From NCBI RefSeq assembly GCF_036785885.1, contig NC_092312.1, positions 16,076,001 to 16,140,000 of the forward strand: a stretch of DNA of 64,000 nucleotides. The letters are read 5' to 3'. The notes under the pieces were generated by a model. It made no database searches. It saw only the letters and a program-made list of their open reading frames with translations, and had not been told where the DNA came from. Positions 12,654 through 24,900 of this stretch are shown in pieces. The stretch comes from Coffea arabica. Lineage: Eukaryota; Streptophyta; Magnoliopsida; Gentianales; Rubiaceae. Made by a program: the position numbers and the translations under genes. Each line of letters begins with the position of its first letter. The stretch's first letter is position 1.

Positions 12654-12733
12654 GGTAGTGGACCTACTTCTTTTTTTTTTTTTTTTTTTTTTGTCAAATA
12701 TCAACTTCAATATATAGGGGTAGTGGACCTACT
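12654..12733 (-). mobile_element. Mini-retroposon: 50-bp poly(T) insertion with 15-bp duplication
   Basis: The direct repeat GGTAGTGGACCTACT at 12654-12668 and 12719-12733 flanks a 50-bp insert. On the minus strand the insert is a short AT-rich stretch ending TATTTGAC followed by a long A run. Long duplication plus a poly(A) tail are hallmarks of LINE-mediated retroposition, here of an extremely truncated template. A (GA)n microsatellite follows at about 12747-12766. Confidence 0.7.
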
Positions 12734-13591
12734 GGTTACTTCTATAAAGAGAGAGAGAGAGAGAGAAGGAGAGGACACACACAAGGAAGCTCCTACTATG
12801 CATCTAGACAGCCTAGGCATAAATTAGAATGGGATTATTCATAACAGCAGTAGTGGGGCTATAGAAAAGTTGTTCAACAATTAGAGCAACAGCTCTGATC
12901 ATAGTAGCATTAAAAAATTATTGCTACGAATCAAGATTGTCTACATGCCATAAAATTTAGGCCTCAATCTTGCTTTATTGGAGGACACATTACATGTTGT
13001 GTGCTGGAGCTTAAGAACTCCTACGGACTAGGATAGTACCGAAGACGTATGTGAAGTGTCTAAGCGTCTATTCCTATCATGACAAATTGTGTGTTTTTGG
13101 AATTCACTATTGATACTAAGGTTATATTGATGAGTAATTTATAACTATTTTTTTAGAAATCTATACTTTTGGATTGACCAATTATGGTGATCAGAACCAA
13201 AATCGTCCAAACATTTTTTTCATAAAAAAAAAGGTTCTATCCCTAACATGGCGTAGATTTAAGACTTAGAAATCATAATTATTGAGACACCTTCTTTTGG
13301 GGCCTCAAGCAAAATATCAATAATAAGGTGGCAAATGTACCAACAAACAAGAAGAGAAGGGGCTACAGCAGCAATACTTGTATTCAATGTAAGGGGTAGA
13401 AAAGGACAAATCACGTGTAGCGACTTGGGCACTCTCTCAAGAAAACGAAACAATAAAATATGCAAATACCAATTTAAAGAAGCGATATTTTTAGAAACAT
13501 CCCCTATTAGGTCATTGAAGTCCAATGGTCACATCAATCATTGATTAAATGACTTAAGTACCCATACAAATTAAGAGATATTTCCCAATTA
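12734..13591. other. Intergenic DNA, nothing recognised
   Basis: After a (GA)n run, no gene or repeat can be assigned. The 88-codon minus-strand open frame at 13259-13525 has no recognisable domain and is probably fortuitous or repeat-derived. Confidence 0.4.
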
Positions 13592-13690
13592 TGTTCACAT
13601 GATTAGTTTTTTTTTTTTTTTAGTGTGTCCCGCAAGGAGTGGACCCCGCAGACTATTCACCACCCTCAGCAACTGTTCACATGATTAGTT
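13592..13690 (-). mobile_element. Mini-retroposon: 65-bp insertion with 17-bp duplication
   Basis: TGTTCACATGATTAGTT occurs at 13592-13608 and 13674-13690. It flanks a 65-bp insert which on the minus strand is a GC-rich segment containing GGGGTCCACTCCTTGCGGG, ending in ACACTA plus a poly(A) run. The structure (3' A tail, 17-bp duplication) indicates reverse-transcription insertion of a short or 5'-truncated SINE-like RNA. Confidence 0.75.
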
Positions 13691-14880
13691 AAATTGTTAT
13701 TAACTATATTTAACAAAAATAATGACAATTTATAAGTTTTTTTTAAAAAAAAAATTCTAATATGCCATTACAAAAAGAGGGCCAAATATAGGCATATTTT
13801 TTGTGATTGATAATTAATGTGTGTGAGTAGAAGCAATGACTCAGACTTTAGTAGTTTTTATAGAATGAGAGAAATAGAGCTTCTTTAGGCATATCCAAAG
13901 ATTTAGGAGACTTGACAAGGAAATTTGCTCTTAAATTTTTCTCAAAATTTTCGTAATTGTGAAAATCTCAAGGCTAGTTTCTAAGATTTTTTGCTCTTCA
14001 ATTTTGGAAATTTTTATTATTTGATTGAGGAAGTTAAGGTAATTCTTGATGATCATGCTTAATAGTGACCCTGCAAGTGAAAAGGAATAGCTTGGATCAA
14101 ACAAAAAATGAAAAATACGACATTATGTAGTTTGCATTATGTTCTGTATGGTCTGCTTCATTTAATGATTGGTATTCAATTACAATGTTTTTCTCCTTTT
14201 TTTACCCTAATTGTTACTTTTGTTATCATCGCAAATAAATGTTGATGTTGTATGAAATATAGGTAAATATTGTTGGTTGTATGTTACTAAATTGAAAAAC
14301 CTTTTAATTATGACAAATTTTTTTTCTTGTTGGTGATTATTCAACAAATGTTTTTTTAAAATCAAATTGTTGACTGTAGTAAGGTTTATATGTTTTGTTT
14401 CTCTTGTGGCAAATTATGCAACTGATATGTTATAATAGATATAATAGTATGATATTACACGTGCAATATGTAGATGAGACTTTAAGTTGGTAACTTGTTG
14501 TAAAGTTAGAATATTGTTCTTTTATTTACTCTCTATGAATGCAGAAACAACCACACCGCCTCACATTTGATAAAGTTAAAATAGATATATATTATTCATA
14601 GTAAATTAACTATCTAATACAAAACTTGAGGTTAGCTATGGAATTAAATTATTTTATCTCTCTTAATACCAATTTTATATTGTTTTTGTATTTGAATTGG
14701 ATTGATTTGTTACTAGCTAATTAGTTTTAGGGGAGGTTTCTGATATTTTGAAAATCTCAGGGGAGACAGTGAGACTGTCACAAACCTCAGGGGAGGTTTC
14801 TGAAATTGTTCCTTTAAAGAATACACAAAAACAAACAAGCAAACAAACAAGGATTAAAGAAAGGCCATTTATGGTTGGAT
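13691..14880. repeat. AT-rich intergenic DNA with a small copy of the GGTTTCTGA repeat family
   Basis: Mostly featureless AT-rich DNA. At about 14729-14812 there is a short pair of arms, AGGGGAGGTTTCTGATATTTT and CCTCAGGGGAGGTTTCTGAAA. These are also found in the large elements at 31.2-33.4 kb, so this is a shortened relative. No gene is seen. Confidence 0.5.
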
Positions 14881-14999
14881 ATTATTTGCTGCAGTTCGCA
14901 CCTTTCATCCATCCATGCTTTAGATGAGAGAGGGAGAGCAAGTAGTACAGTAACAGAAGAAGGTTTAAGAGAGAGTTTAGGTCCACCAACTGGTGGTTA

Positions 15000-15125
15000 G
15001 AGATTGAAATCCTTAACCAAACATCATCAACAACAACAGCAACAGCAAAGAATAACAAGAACCAAGTAATCTAAGCAACAACAACAGCAACAATATTTAC
15101 AGCAGCAACAACAACAACAACCAAG
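15000..15125. repeat. (CAA/CAG)n microsatellite upstream of the BEL1-like gene
   Basis: An interrupted run of CAA, CAG and ATC triplets at about 15024-15121. It lies about 1.7 kb upstream of the BEL1-like ATG, in the promoter or far 5' leader. It is not in an open frame with the gene. Confidence 0.7.
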
Positions 15126-15439
15126 AAAGACACTAACCAAGAAAGCTAAGAAAACCCGTTTGAGGAGAGTGAGAAAGAGAAAGAGAAGCGGTCCCTTGAC
15201 ATCAAAAAGAAAGTGGGCAAAAAGAAAGCTTGTTGGGGCTTTCGCGTAGAAATAGAGAGAAGAGACAGATGAGAAAACTGTTCTGTTTGTGTGCGCGTTT
15301 TGTGAAGTGCAAGCAGTCTCTCACGTGGGGATAGTAGAAGAAAGATAGTATTATCAATTATGACGATGGAATGGATGGAGAATATATGATAAGAAAAGAC
15401 CAAAGAGAGTAAAGGCGTGATCATTTTTTTGTACTTTCT

Positions 15440-16759
15440 ACTTTACTTATTGAAGTCCCTTCTCTTTTTCCTTTTCTTTTTTCCTGTTTTCATTTTTGAA
15501 TTTTGGAGTTCTTGCTCCTCGGTGACTTTCTCTGGGGGTTGTGCGTGTGAGAGAAAGAGAGGGAATCCGTAGGTGTCTGTGTTTATGCCTGAAATTTGAG
15601 TCCTGGGATCGGTATGTTTCCATTGAAGGAGGATTGGCTCTGCCGATCGGAGCTTTTGTGTTCCCCACAGGACACACAACTGCTACTGGTTTTCAGGTAC
15701 TTGAAATATTTTTATTTTTTGGATGTTAGACTAAGTTAATTCTCTACCTTGACTTTGTTTTCACTAATTTCTTAGCTGCTCAGGAATGAACTTGTTTACG
15801 TCTTCCAAGGTGCCTGGAGGGGACAAACAATGACATATAAAGGAAAATCATAGTACCGGTTTTTTTTTTTTTTTTTTTTTTTTTTTCTATAGGGTTATTG
15901 GAATGCTTCCTTCTCCGATATGTTAGTCCTCTTAGTCCATGAGTTGCTCACAAACATTTCTGCTCCATGGTTTTCCCCTTGTTTCTGACAACTTAATGTC
16001 CAATTCTATGTCTGACTCAGTATTGGTCTTAAAGTTGTTTTAAGATAGGTTAATAGATGCTTTCATGTGACACCGAAACTTGTGTGAATTGCTCGATCCT
16101 ATTACCCCTGGTCAACCAGTGTAAAATTGCTTTGGTTGATCAGAAACTGGTAAAGGATTTGCTGAATCCGCACAAGTTGCAGAACCATCACTTCCTACTG
16201 CACTCCTGTTGCTGCATTATAGTAATTTTTAACATAATAACTAAGATTGCTTTACTGACTTGCTGGTTTTTTAGAAGACCTACCAGAATTAAATGCACAT
16301 GTGGTCAGTAGCACAAAGAATGCTTGCACAGAATATGGAAAATGGTTGTGGTCTGGTTCTTGAACCTTAAATGCTTATGCCGTCTATGTAGGCTATTTGA
16401 TCATTGTCATTTATTTCTGAAGCCTCCAACTCTTGAATCTTTCTAGGTGTATCACACAAAAATGCAGAGTGCGTTTATGGGTTTATGAATTCTGAGTTTT
16501 GCGTATGGTACTTGTGTACCATGTCTGTGAATATTCAATTATTGAAGCATATGTTAGACTAGTTCTCTTTACTTTAACGTGCAATGTGACAATTCTGACT
16601 AACTAACATCGGTGGATGCACGCATTTTAATCCATTGTTGGTAATAGCTTCTTGACTATGCAGAGGCTGTGATCACCAGTTAATGACCTGTTTGAGGAGA
16701 TATTAACTCATTGAAGTCAAAATTCTTCAGAAGGGAAATTCTTGAATCGGCTAGAATAG
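15440..16759 (+). promoter_or_regulatory. Probable spliced 5' leader of the BEL1-like gene
   Basis: A CT-rich stretch ends TTTTCAG|GTACTTG at 15696, a good donor. TTGACTATGCAG at 16663 is a good acceptor, about 96 bases before the ATG at 16760. BEL1-like genes often carry an intron in the 5' leader, so exons of about 15450-15696 and 16664-16759 are proposed. A 26-base poly(T) run lies in the intron (about 15860-15886). The transcription start is not determined; a pyrimidine-rich region around 15420-15530 is plausible. Confidence 0.5.
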
Positions 16760-19700
16760 ATGGCCGCATATTTTCCTGGTTCAGACAATGAAAGAGATAT
16801 GTCAACAATGCTCCACTTAAGGGAATCTTTATCTAGTTCTTATTCAAATGCACCAGTGCTTCCTGGAAATTTGATGATGTATATGAACTACTCATCTTCT
16901 TCAGGGTCATATTCAGGTGCATTGGCAGGAAATTCACAAAACCATGGCAGCAGCATTACTGATCTGCTAGTAGCTTCAAGTTCCAAAGCATCTGAACATG
17001 AAAATCTGGTTGACCTTGGAGGGCAGAGAATTGGGGAGCATGACTTGACTGAATGGAAAAATAGTAGAAATAGCATGCTGTTAATGTACCCTGGGGGTGA
17101 TGCTGCTGGTGTCCTTCAAAATCCACAAAACATGCAGATTCAGGGATTATCTCTTACTCTGAGTACACATGTACCATCAGGTTTTCAAGTGTCATCACTA
17201 CAATGTAGTTCTCCTAATCCTGGTTATTCTTCCTTGTTGAGCGCTAATCCATCTATACCAGCTGTAGGCACTGGTAGAAATGGGTACTTTGAAAATCTTG
17301 ATAGTTCCCAAAGTAAACAGTCAAGACACATCGAGTATGTTTCTTCTGGCTTTCCAGGAAGCAATTCAGATACAGCACGAGCTGATGTATCTCCTTATGG
17401 AATGCCAAGCATTGCAAGAGCTGTTCCAAATTCGAAGTATCTGAAGGCAGCTCAGCAACTGCTTGATGAAGTTGTTAATGTGAGAAAAGCTCTCAAGGAG
17501 CATAATCCAAAGAAGGGTGCAATGAAAGATTCCAAAGAATCACATGGAGATCCAAAAAATGGAGAGTCAGATTATCCAATATGTGGATCATCTACAAATG
17601 TACAAGAATCAAGCAGTAACTCTGCCAGTGAACTTTCTGCAGCTGAGAAACAAGATTTGCAGAGTAAAATGTCAAAGCTTTTGGCAATGATGGATGAGGT
17701 CAGTGCACTCCTTTTCTTCCTTCTGTCTTGATTTTAGTAATTTTCAAAGGTGTTGTAGATATTTCCTTCTTGTGCTCAGCTCTCGTGTTTAACTTTTTCT
17801 GAAGAAAGATATTCTCCTTAATATACAAACTTGCCAATTATCCAAAGTTTTGGTATCTAAATAACAAACTATCTGATGCCCATAATTGAAAGTGTTGGAG
17901 AATTTCAGCAGATGTCTCTTTTTAGACACGTCAGTGTATAACTTTCTGGGATGGTGTGTTGTTAAACTCCTCTATATTCTCATCCTCTGCAATCTAAAAG
18001 CTACTAAACTGATTGCAATCTCCAGAAAAAATCCAAACTTTGTACTCTAGCTCCATAGCTGTGATATTTTATCATTTACTTTGCCATAATATTATTCAAA
18101 ATTTCAAGTATTATTCTTGATGCTATCAACGTTTTCTAATTTGATGGGTTCAACAGTCCTCAATCCAATCCACTGTGTTCCCAGAATGATAACTTTAGCT
18201 TAAGAATTCATGTAGTCAAGACAGGTTGGACTTCTAAAATGTAGCAACTGGTGTGATTGATTAACAAGGACAATGCTCTGTGTGTGTTTTCCCCCATTTT
18301 GTTGTTCACCTGAAAGGTGGGAAGTGGGAGGTGGAGGGCTAGAAAGATTCATGTTCCAGACGTATTGATTTTGCAGAGAAATATTTTCATTATTCTTCTC
18401 TTTTTTTCTCTCTCTAAGTATTATAACAGTGGACAGCTGAACAGTGCATTACAGTTGTTTCTGCATGATTTCAGGATTAAGTGGGAAATGATGTAATTGC
18501 AATGACATTACTTTCTCTTAAATGATGTCCGTGTTAGGCTTAAAAATTTTTATCGAGTGATTCTTCCAGTTTAAAACATGGTGGATGCTTAGTCATCTTG
18601 AAGAGGTTTCTTACAAGTTTTTTAAGCCTTTTATGTAGTATACAGTTCATTATCATTCATTTAGTAACTGGGGTTTGCTGGGATTTGGGTCAGAAGAGGA
18701 GTTATGTCAAGAACCTTCATGCCATATTCTAAAGATTTCCATGTTTCTTACAGGTTGGAACGAAATGGTTAAATAGGAAAAATGCATATACTGGAATGAT
18801 TGAATAATCTTCATATGTTGTCGTAAATAGCAGTTTTTAAAAATGAATTTCTCGAGAACTGATGTGACTAGCTCCAAAGTCCTTTGCATTAAAAGATTTC
18901 TAAGCTTGAGTCAACTCTGCTCTACTCACATTTGATGCATTTCTAAGATTGCACTATATGGTAACAGGTTGACAAAAGGTACAAACAGTATTATCATCAA
19001 ATGCAGATTGTAGTGTCATCATTTGATGTTATAGCGGGATCTGAGGCTGCACGACCATACACAGCTCTTGCCCTCCAGACAATTTCCCGTCACTTTCGGT
19101 GCTTGCGAGATGCAATCAATGTGCAGGTTCAAGTAACAAGGAGAAGTCTTGGTGAGCAAGATGCTTCAACAAGCAGTAAAGCGATTGGAATATCTCGCCT
19201 CCGGTATGTAGACCAACAGATCAAACAGCAGAGAGCCCTGCAGCAGCTTGGTATGATGCAGCAACATGCCTGGAGGCCACAGAGAGGGCTGCCTGAAAGT
19301 TCTGTTACAGTTTTACGTGCTTGGCTTTTTGAGCATTTTCTTCATCCGTAGGTTTTTCCTGAATTACGTTATGTCATTTGTAGTTATGCAGTTTTCATTA
19401 GTCAGTAATGGTTGATCGTTGTAATATATATAATGACACTTCTCTGCTTAACAGCTACCCTAAAGATTCTGACAAGATCATGCTGGCAAGGCAGACTGGC
19501 TTAACAAGAAGTCAGGTAAAAAAATCTTATACTGTAGTATGTACCATGAATGTGTTAATTTTAATAGCATCCAAGAGAGAGCTGAGCTAATGGTATCTCC
19601 ACATTAATGATGCAAATATCGAAAAATTCAAGATGTCTGTTCTGTAGTTTGTACCAGTGAACTATGAAATTCACGTTATAAAAGTTGAGTGTCCACAAAC

Positions 19701-20832
19701 TTCTTTGTTTGTCTGTTTATTTGTTATTTTTTAAATATTTGTTATTTTTATTTTTTTATAATTTAAAATAAAAGTATGCAATTAGAATATCACTGGAGGA
19801 AAGTGATATCTTTTACTCCACTGGAGAATGGAGATTACTATGTCTCTCATTTTCCTTCTTACACATCATGTGAAATTTTCAGCCTGGTGTGGGCAAGAGA
19901 AGGTGCCTTTGATGGGAATTTAGGGAACAGAGGGATTTTTATTTCGTCTTCTCCTTTTGTGTGTGTGTTTGTGGAGGATTTTTTCATCACCTCAGTTAGC
20001 AGTCGGAAAATAATTTGCCTTCATGAGAAGTTTAACTGGACAATGAATCTCAAGGTGTGAAAGCTTTGCTGCACCTTCTTGTGTTTATAAATGAGAAGGA
20101 TGATTGTTTAACTCATTTTCTGCATAGCCTTGTGCACTGCATAGAATATATAGCAAGTTCATGTAACAATATTTTATTGACACAAACGGCCTGATCCAGG
20201 TCTCAAACTGGTTTATAAATGCAAGAGTGCGTCTTTGGAAGCCCATGGTTGAGGAGATGTACAAGGAAGAGGCTGTTGATGCTGAAATGGACTCCAATTC
20301 TTCATCTGATATTGCTGGAAAAACCGTAGTTGGTGATGTCAAGGAATCTGAAGGTAGAGGCGAAGATATACTACAAAGTACAACTTCAACAGTTACTGAG
20401 CGATGCAGTGCCGAGCAATTGATTGAGTCAAAGTCTGATTATTTTCCGGATGTAGAAATGATGGAAACGAATATTGGTCGACCATTTCAGAATGACTCCA
20501 ATGTTTTACCGGATACAGCAGTTGTTCAATCAATAGAAGGCAACGGTAGATATATGGTAGCTTCTGCTGCTGCATACCACATGTCTGAGCTGGAAAGGTT
20601 TGAGAATGGCAGTGGAGTGTCCCTCACCTTGGGGTTGCAACACAGCGATGGAGGCACCGTGCGAATGCCCATCCAAACTTACCAGAATTATATCCCCATG
20701 AGAGGGGATGATAAGTGCAGTGTAGCAGCACCTTCCATGGGTGTACAGGCTGCAGATTTTGACTGCATGGACTCGGGAAATCAGCAGAATCGATTTGCCT
20801 CCTCTCAAACTTTGCATGATTTTGTAGCCTGA
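16760..20832 (+). CDS. BEL1-like homeodomain transcription factor
   Basis: Four coding exons, 16760-17698, 18968-19347, 19455-19515 and 20200-20832, joined at GT/AG borders, give 670 residues. The N-terminal third is Ser/Gly-rich. A SKY motif ([17 protein letters not shown], about residue 225) and a BELL domain ([20 protein letters not shown] through [19 protein letters not shown]) follow. The TALE homeodomain (about 415-477) has the three-residue PYP insertion and the recognition helix [13 protein letters not shown]. The C terminus carries the ZIBEL-type motif [10 protein letters not shown]. These proteins pair with KNOX homeodomain proteins through the SKY/BELL region, enter the nucleus and control meristem, leaf and hormone genes. 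Length and motifs fit the BLH1/StBEL5-like group, but orthology to a numbered BLH gene is not settled. Intron positions inside BELL and the homeodomain are as expected in the family. Confidence 0.95.
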
Positions 20833-21300
20833 GATCGTTACTTTATTTAGAATTGAAGCTATTGTTGAAAGGAAACTGGCAGGGCGGTGATTTTTTTTCC
20901 TTTAAATGGGCTATGAGGAGGAGTTTTTGTCTTCCCTGTATGAGATGTAAGATGAGAATGTTGTATATACATTGTTTGGTAAGAATAGCTTATCTGTAAA
21001 AAGTATGTGATATACGGTTTTTGGTTTGGCAAGGGAAAATAGAAATATGCAACATTGATCTGGTAATAAATATCAAATTGAAAGGAAACTTTCCAATCAG
21101 AATGATAAAGGAACTAGAACTCGTGCAAGCAAAGATTGTAGATAGTCACGAGGAGACTTGACTCTCATACTTTGTACTGTCGAATTTGATCTCTGTTTTC
21201 TATTTCCGTCTTTAAGCTTAATCTTGTACGTCTTCAACTTGCACCCTTTCTGTGCTGTAGGCCTGGCTATGGTCAATTAGTACTGATCATCTTTTTTTTT
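20833..21300 (+). terminator. 3' untranslated region of the BEL1-like gene
   Basis: T-rich sequence follows the stop, with AATAAA at about 21065-21070 as the likely polyadenylation signal. The next gene converges from the right, so this is a tail-to-tail intergenic space. Confidence 0.5.
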
Positions 21301-21962
21301 TTTTTTTGACGGTGAGAGCATTTGAATAAGCAAAGCTACAATACTGCTGAGCAGCATATCACCTGGTTCCCACAACAATTAACAACTGCATGCCAAAGAT
21401 GCTTCATTTTGATAAATACACATGCAATCAGCTTTATTTCTAGGCACAGCGAAAACTAGCAATTTCATCAGCAGTAGGCATTCACCATCCAGAGGGTGAG
21501 CGCCCCACGGTACTTACCAACGAGGCCGATATATACTGTACAAAAAAAGAAGTTCATCTGATATGGAACAGTCGAAAGTAATCCATCTTCAATGCCTAGA
21601 GAACTGATCTGAAACACCTAATAAAGCAAATAGAAACAAATACATCCTCAGATAGATATGCAAACATGACTAGGATGCTAGTTATCATCAATGCCTGGGG
21701 AATTTCTCGCTTTCAGAGTTGGATTCATAGTTTGTACATTTGAATCTCAGTAGATTGTTTAGCAACCTGCCTACACTTCGTAAACTGAAACCAAGATCAC
21801 AATGATGATCTACTATCCAACCAGTCGCAACCTGTTACCACTTATCTGAAAATACAAAGTAAACAACAGACATTCAAAATATCAGATTGAACCTGAAAAA
21901 AATAATTGAAAGAGGAAATAAAGCACTTTAATGCAGACTACTCGAGAAATAGAGTGTCCTAC
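21300..21962 (-). other. 3' region of the DRD1-like gene with a poly(T) tract
   Basis: Non-coding. A 17-base poly(T) followed by GACGGTGAGAGC at about 21292-21320 looks like the 3' end of a minus-oriented retroposon, but no flanking duplication was found. The rest may be spliced 3' UTR of the DRD1-like gene. Confidence 0.4.
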
Positions 21963-24900
21963 TCACCTCTTGTATACAGAGATCAAATCCTCCCTCAATC
22001 TGGGTGCTTCCAAGAACAAATCACCACAATCTCTTACATCTACAGCCTCCATTTCAAAGTCATGGTGGCCATAAAACTCGTTCCATTCGAACCACATTTT
22101 GGCAATTGACTCTTTCCTAAAGCAGGTTGAGTGGTCTTCCTCTTCCGGCGAACCTGATGCAACCAATCTATACACGTAGACTTTCCTCTCCTGACCAGGT
22201 CGGAATGCACGACCTATAGCTTGGCGAGTGACTGAAGGGTTCAAATGCACGTCCAATATTATAATGCGTGATGCCCCTACAAGAGAAATCCCTTCACCAC
22301 ATGCTCTGATGGATCCAAAGAATACTCGAGCATCTGAGGAAGTGTTAAACCTTTCCATAGAAATCTCCCGTGTGTCATTATCTGAATCACCAGTGATCAT
22401 AAATATTTCTTTTCCAACACTATACCCCTTTGCCTTCACTGTCAACCTCTCCAAGAACTTGAGGGGCAGGAGAAACTGGCTGAAAACCAACAGCTTCTCG
22501 CCACTTGATTCACAGAGCTGAAGGAGATTCAGATAAAACTTAGTTTTCACTCCATCTCTCTCTTCCAATTTCTCTAAGATCATATCAATCTTCTCCTCAT
22601 CAACCCTGTCTTTAACTACTGAATTCTTTGAAAGACACTTCAGCTGAGGATGAACATAGAGAGCACTCCCTTCAGAACTTATTTTGAACTTCCTGGACAA
22701 TTTCTTCAGCTCTGCAACTTCCTTTTGTTGTTTAGGGCACAGCTTAAGGAGAAGAGTAAAATCAACAAGTCCCGGAAGTTCATCCAGGAAATCTCCCTTG
22801 TAATAGTGAAGTACCTTACTTGTCATCTCTCGCAAATCTTGTATGACTGTTACCTTTCTCTTGAAATCTTTATCTTTCAGCAATGTATGCTCTACAACTT
22901 CATAGAATTCGTTGTCTGAACCTTTCCTCAAGATATCTCTTCTGCTACTTATTGAAACTCTGCTCAAGATACGTCTTTTGATGCCTTTTGAAGTGCCTAA
23001 GCGCAGGAATTTAGGCCTCACAAGGTTCAAAATGGTAAAAACTTCTTTGACATGATTCTGATACAGGGTCCCAGAGAGTACGATTTTTCTCGGTGTCTGA
23101 ACCTTTTCAAGGGAGGTCAAAACATCAGTATCTTGATTCCTAGGCGTGTGACCCTCATCTAGTATAAGAATTGAAGGGCAAGTTAAAAGGATCTCTTGGC
23201 AGGAAGCTGCAGCCTTGCTGCAATTTGTGTCGCATACAATTGAAGAAAATTGCTTATATCCTAAGAAAAGAATGCTCCTTTCTTCGGCCCATTTCCTTAA
23301 AACTTCAAGCTGCTGAGTTCTACTATCTGCTTTGACTGAATAAAAGTCAAAAAGGGGAATGTCCTCTACTTGCCATCTTTGAAATTCCTTCTTCCATGTG
23401 GCCAAGATGCCTCTTGGTAGCACAACCAAAGGCCTTGAAAATGGATACTTAGCCATAAAACTCTGTAGAAAACTGATAATCATAAAGGTTTTCCCAGATC
23501 CGGGAGCATGGGCCATAATACAACCACCGGGATTATCTGTCATCAAGTTGCTTAAAAGAAAATTGAAGCCCTCAATTTGATGTGGCTTCATTTGCTTGCG
23601 ATGCCTAGGGTGGGCAGATATTTCAGCCGCAGTGAAATCATGAGCACATAACTTAACTCCTCCTGGAGTATATTCAGTTTGGTCAGGGTCCTTGGCTGAA
23701 CGACCTTCATATCGGTATGTTCTGGTACTCCTAGCCTTGAAGAAAAGAAGAAATCTGTATTAATGAATGACTACCCTATCCATGACAATTGCTGAGTAAT
23801 ACATAAATATTTTCTGCTGGAGGTCTAAATTCATAGGCTAGCGAGGACTGCCAAAATTTTGTTAAATGGAGATAGAAAACAGTGAACTACATATGCTGAA
23901 AACTCAAAGATTTCACCTCGAGATCATTGGAAAAACATATATGGAGAAACGAGATAACATGAACGTAGACAACGCAGGAGGCTAAACTGCTGACTAATTG
24001 AATCAAAACAGATTTTCTTCAGTGTAAAGGCCTATATATTATATGGACTTCCTCATGACAGTTTTGGCATGCATATAAGTAACGCCACACATTACACTGC
24101 ATCCTATCAAGATCTCTTACCAATTCATATGTGACTACCAAATACTCATACTGTAAAATTATTTGTCCCATAACATTTAACACCACAGAAGAATGTAAAC
24201 ATTATTGTGTTGATTCGTGTCAAAAATTTGAATTGTACTTCACAAAGCCTACTTCAGGTATTTCCCCACAGCTGTTAAAGAGAATTGAAAGAAGAAACTT
24301 GAAAAATCAACTTCAGCAAGTACTTGCCATTTTTTCTCATTTAGGAAAGCCAAGTAAGGATTGACACCAATGTTCTATTCTTCAATTTCTAGTTCCAACT
24401 CATTCTTCAAAGGACAATGAGTAACAAATAGGATGCAAAAGTTTTGGAAAGATTACAAAGTTAACTGTTGCCCAGACAAAGAAAATTTACTTTTCTCATC
24501 AATATCACTTGTAAGAATTAGTATAACTTGAGCTTAACTAAGTCATACAAATCACTTACCCTAGCACCTCAAATGATGATACTCCTGTTGTAATTTTAGT
24601 GAACATCTCATTGGTTTTGCATCCTTATAGAAAGACTTAAATGCTTGATGCAAAGTTCCAAATTAAAACGAAACCTGACAGAAAAAAATTATAGGGTAAA
24701 AAATAAAAAAGCCCTCTGTGGTAAATCTAGTATATAGAAAAGCCTCCTGTGGTTTCAAAACATACAACACAACACCTCATGCTTTGAACTAAATTGTAAA
24801 GGTGACGGAATACGTTAAAATAGGGACGGACGAAATGACAAAAATGCCCTGATATAATTAAGCAAAAGACAGGTCAACAAAATCATTTGTTTCATTCTAT

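Noticed and set aside
13259-13525. 88-codon minus-strand frame with hydrophobic stretches
   Set aside because: No start context, no recognisable motif, and the plus strand is also open; likely chance.
15146-15729. Frames around the BEL1-like leader on both strands
   Set aside because: They overlap the probable 5' leader and promoter of the BEL1-like gene, and show no domain or conserved feature.
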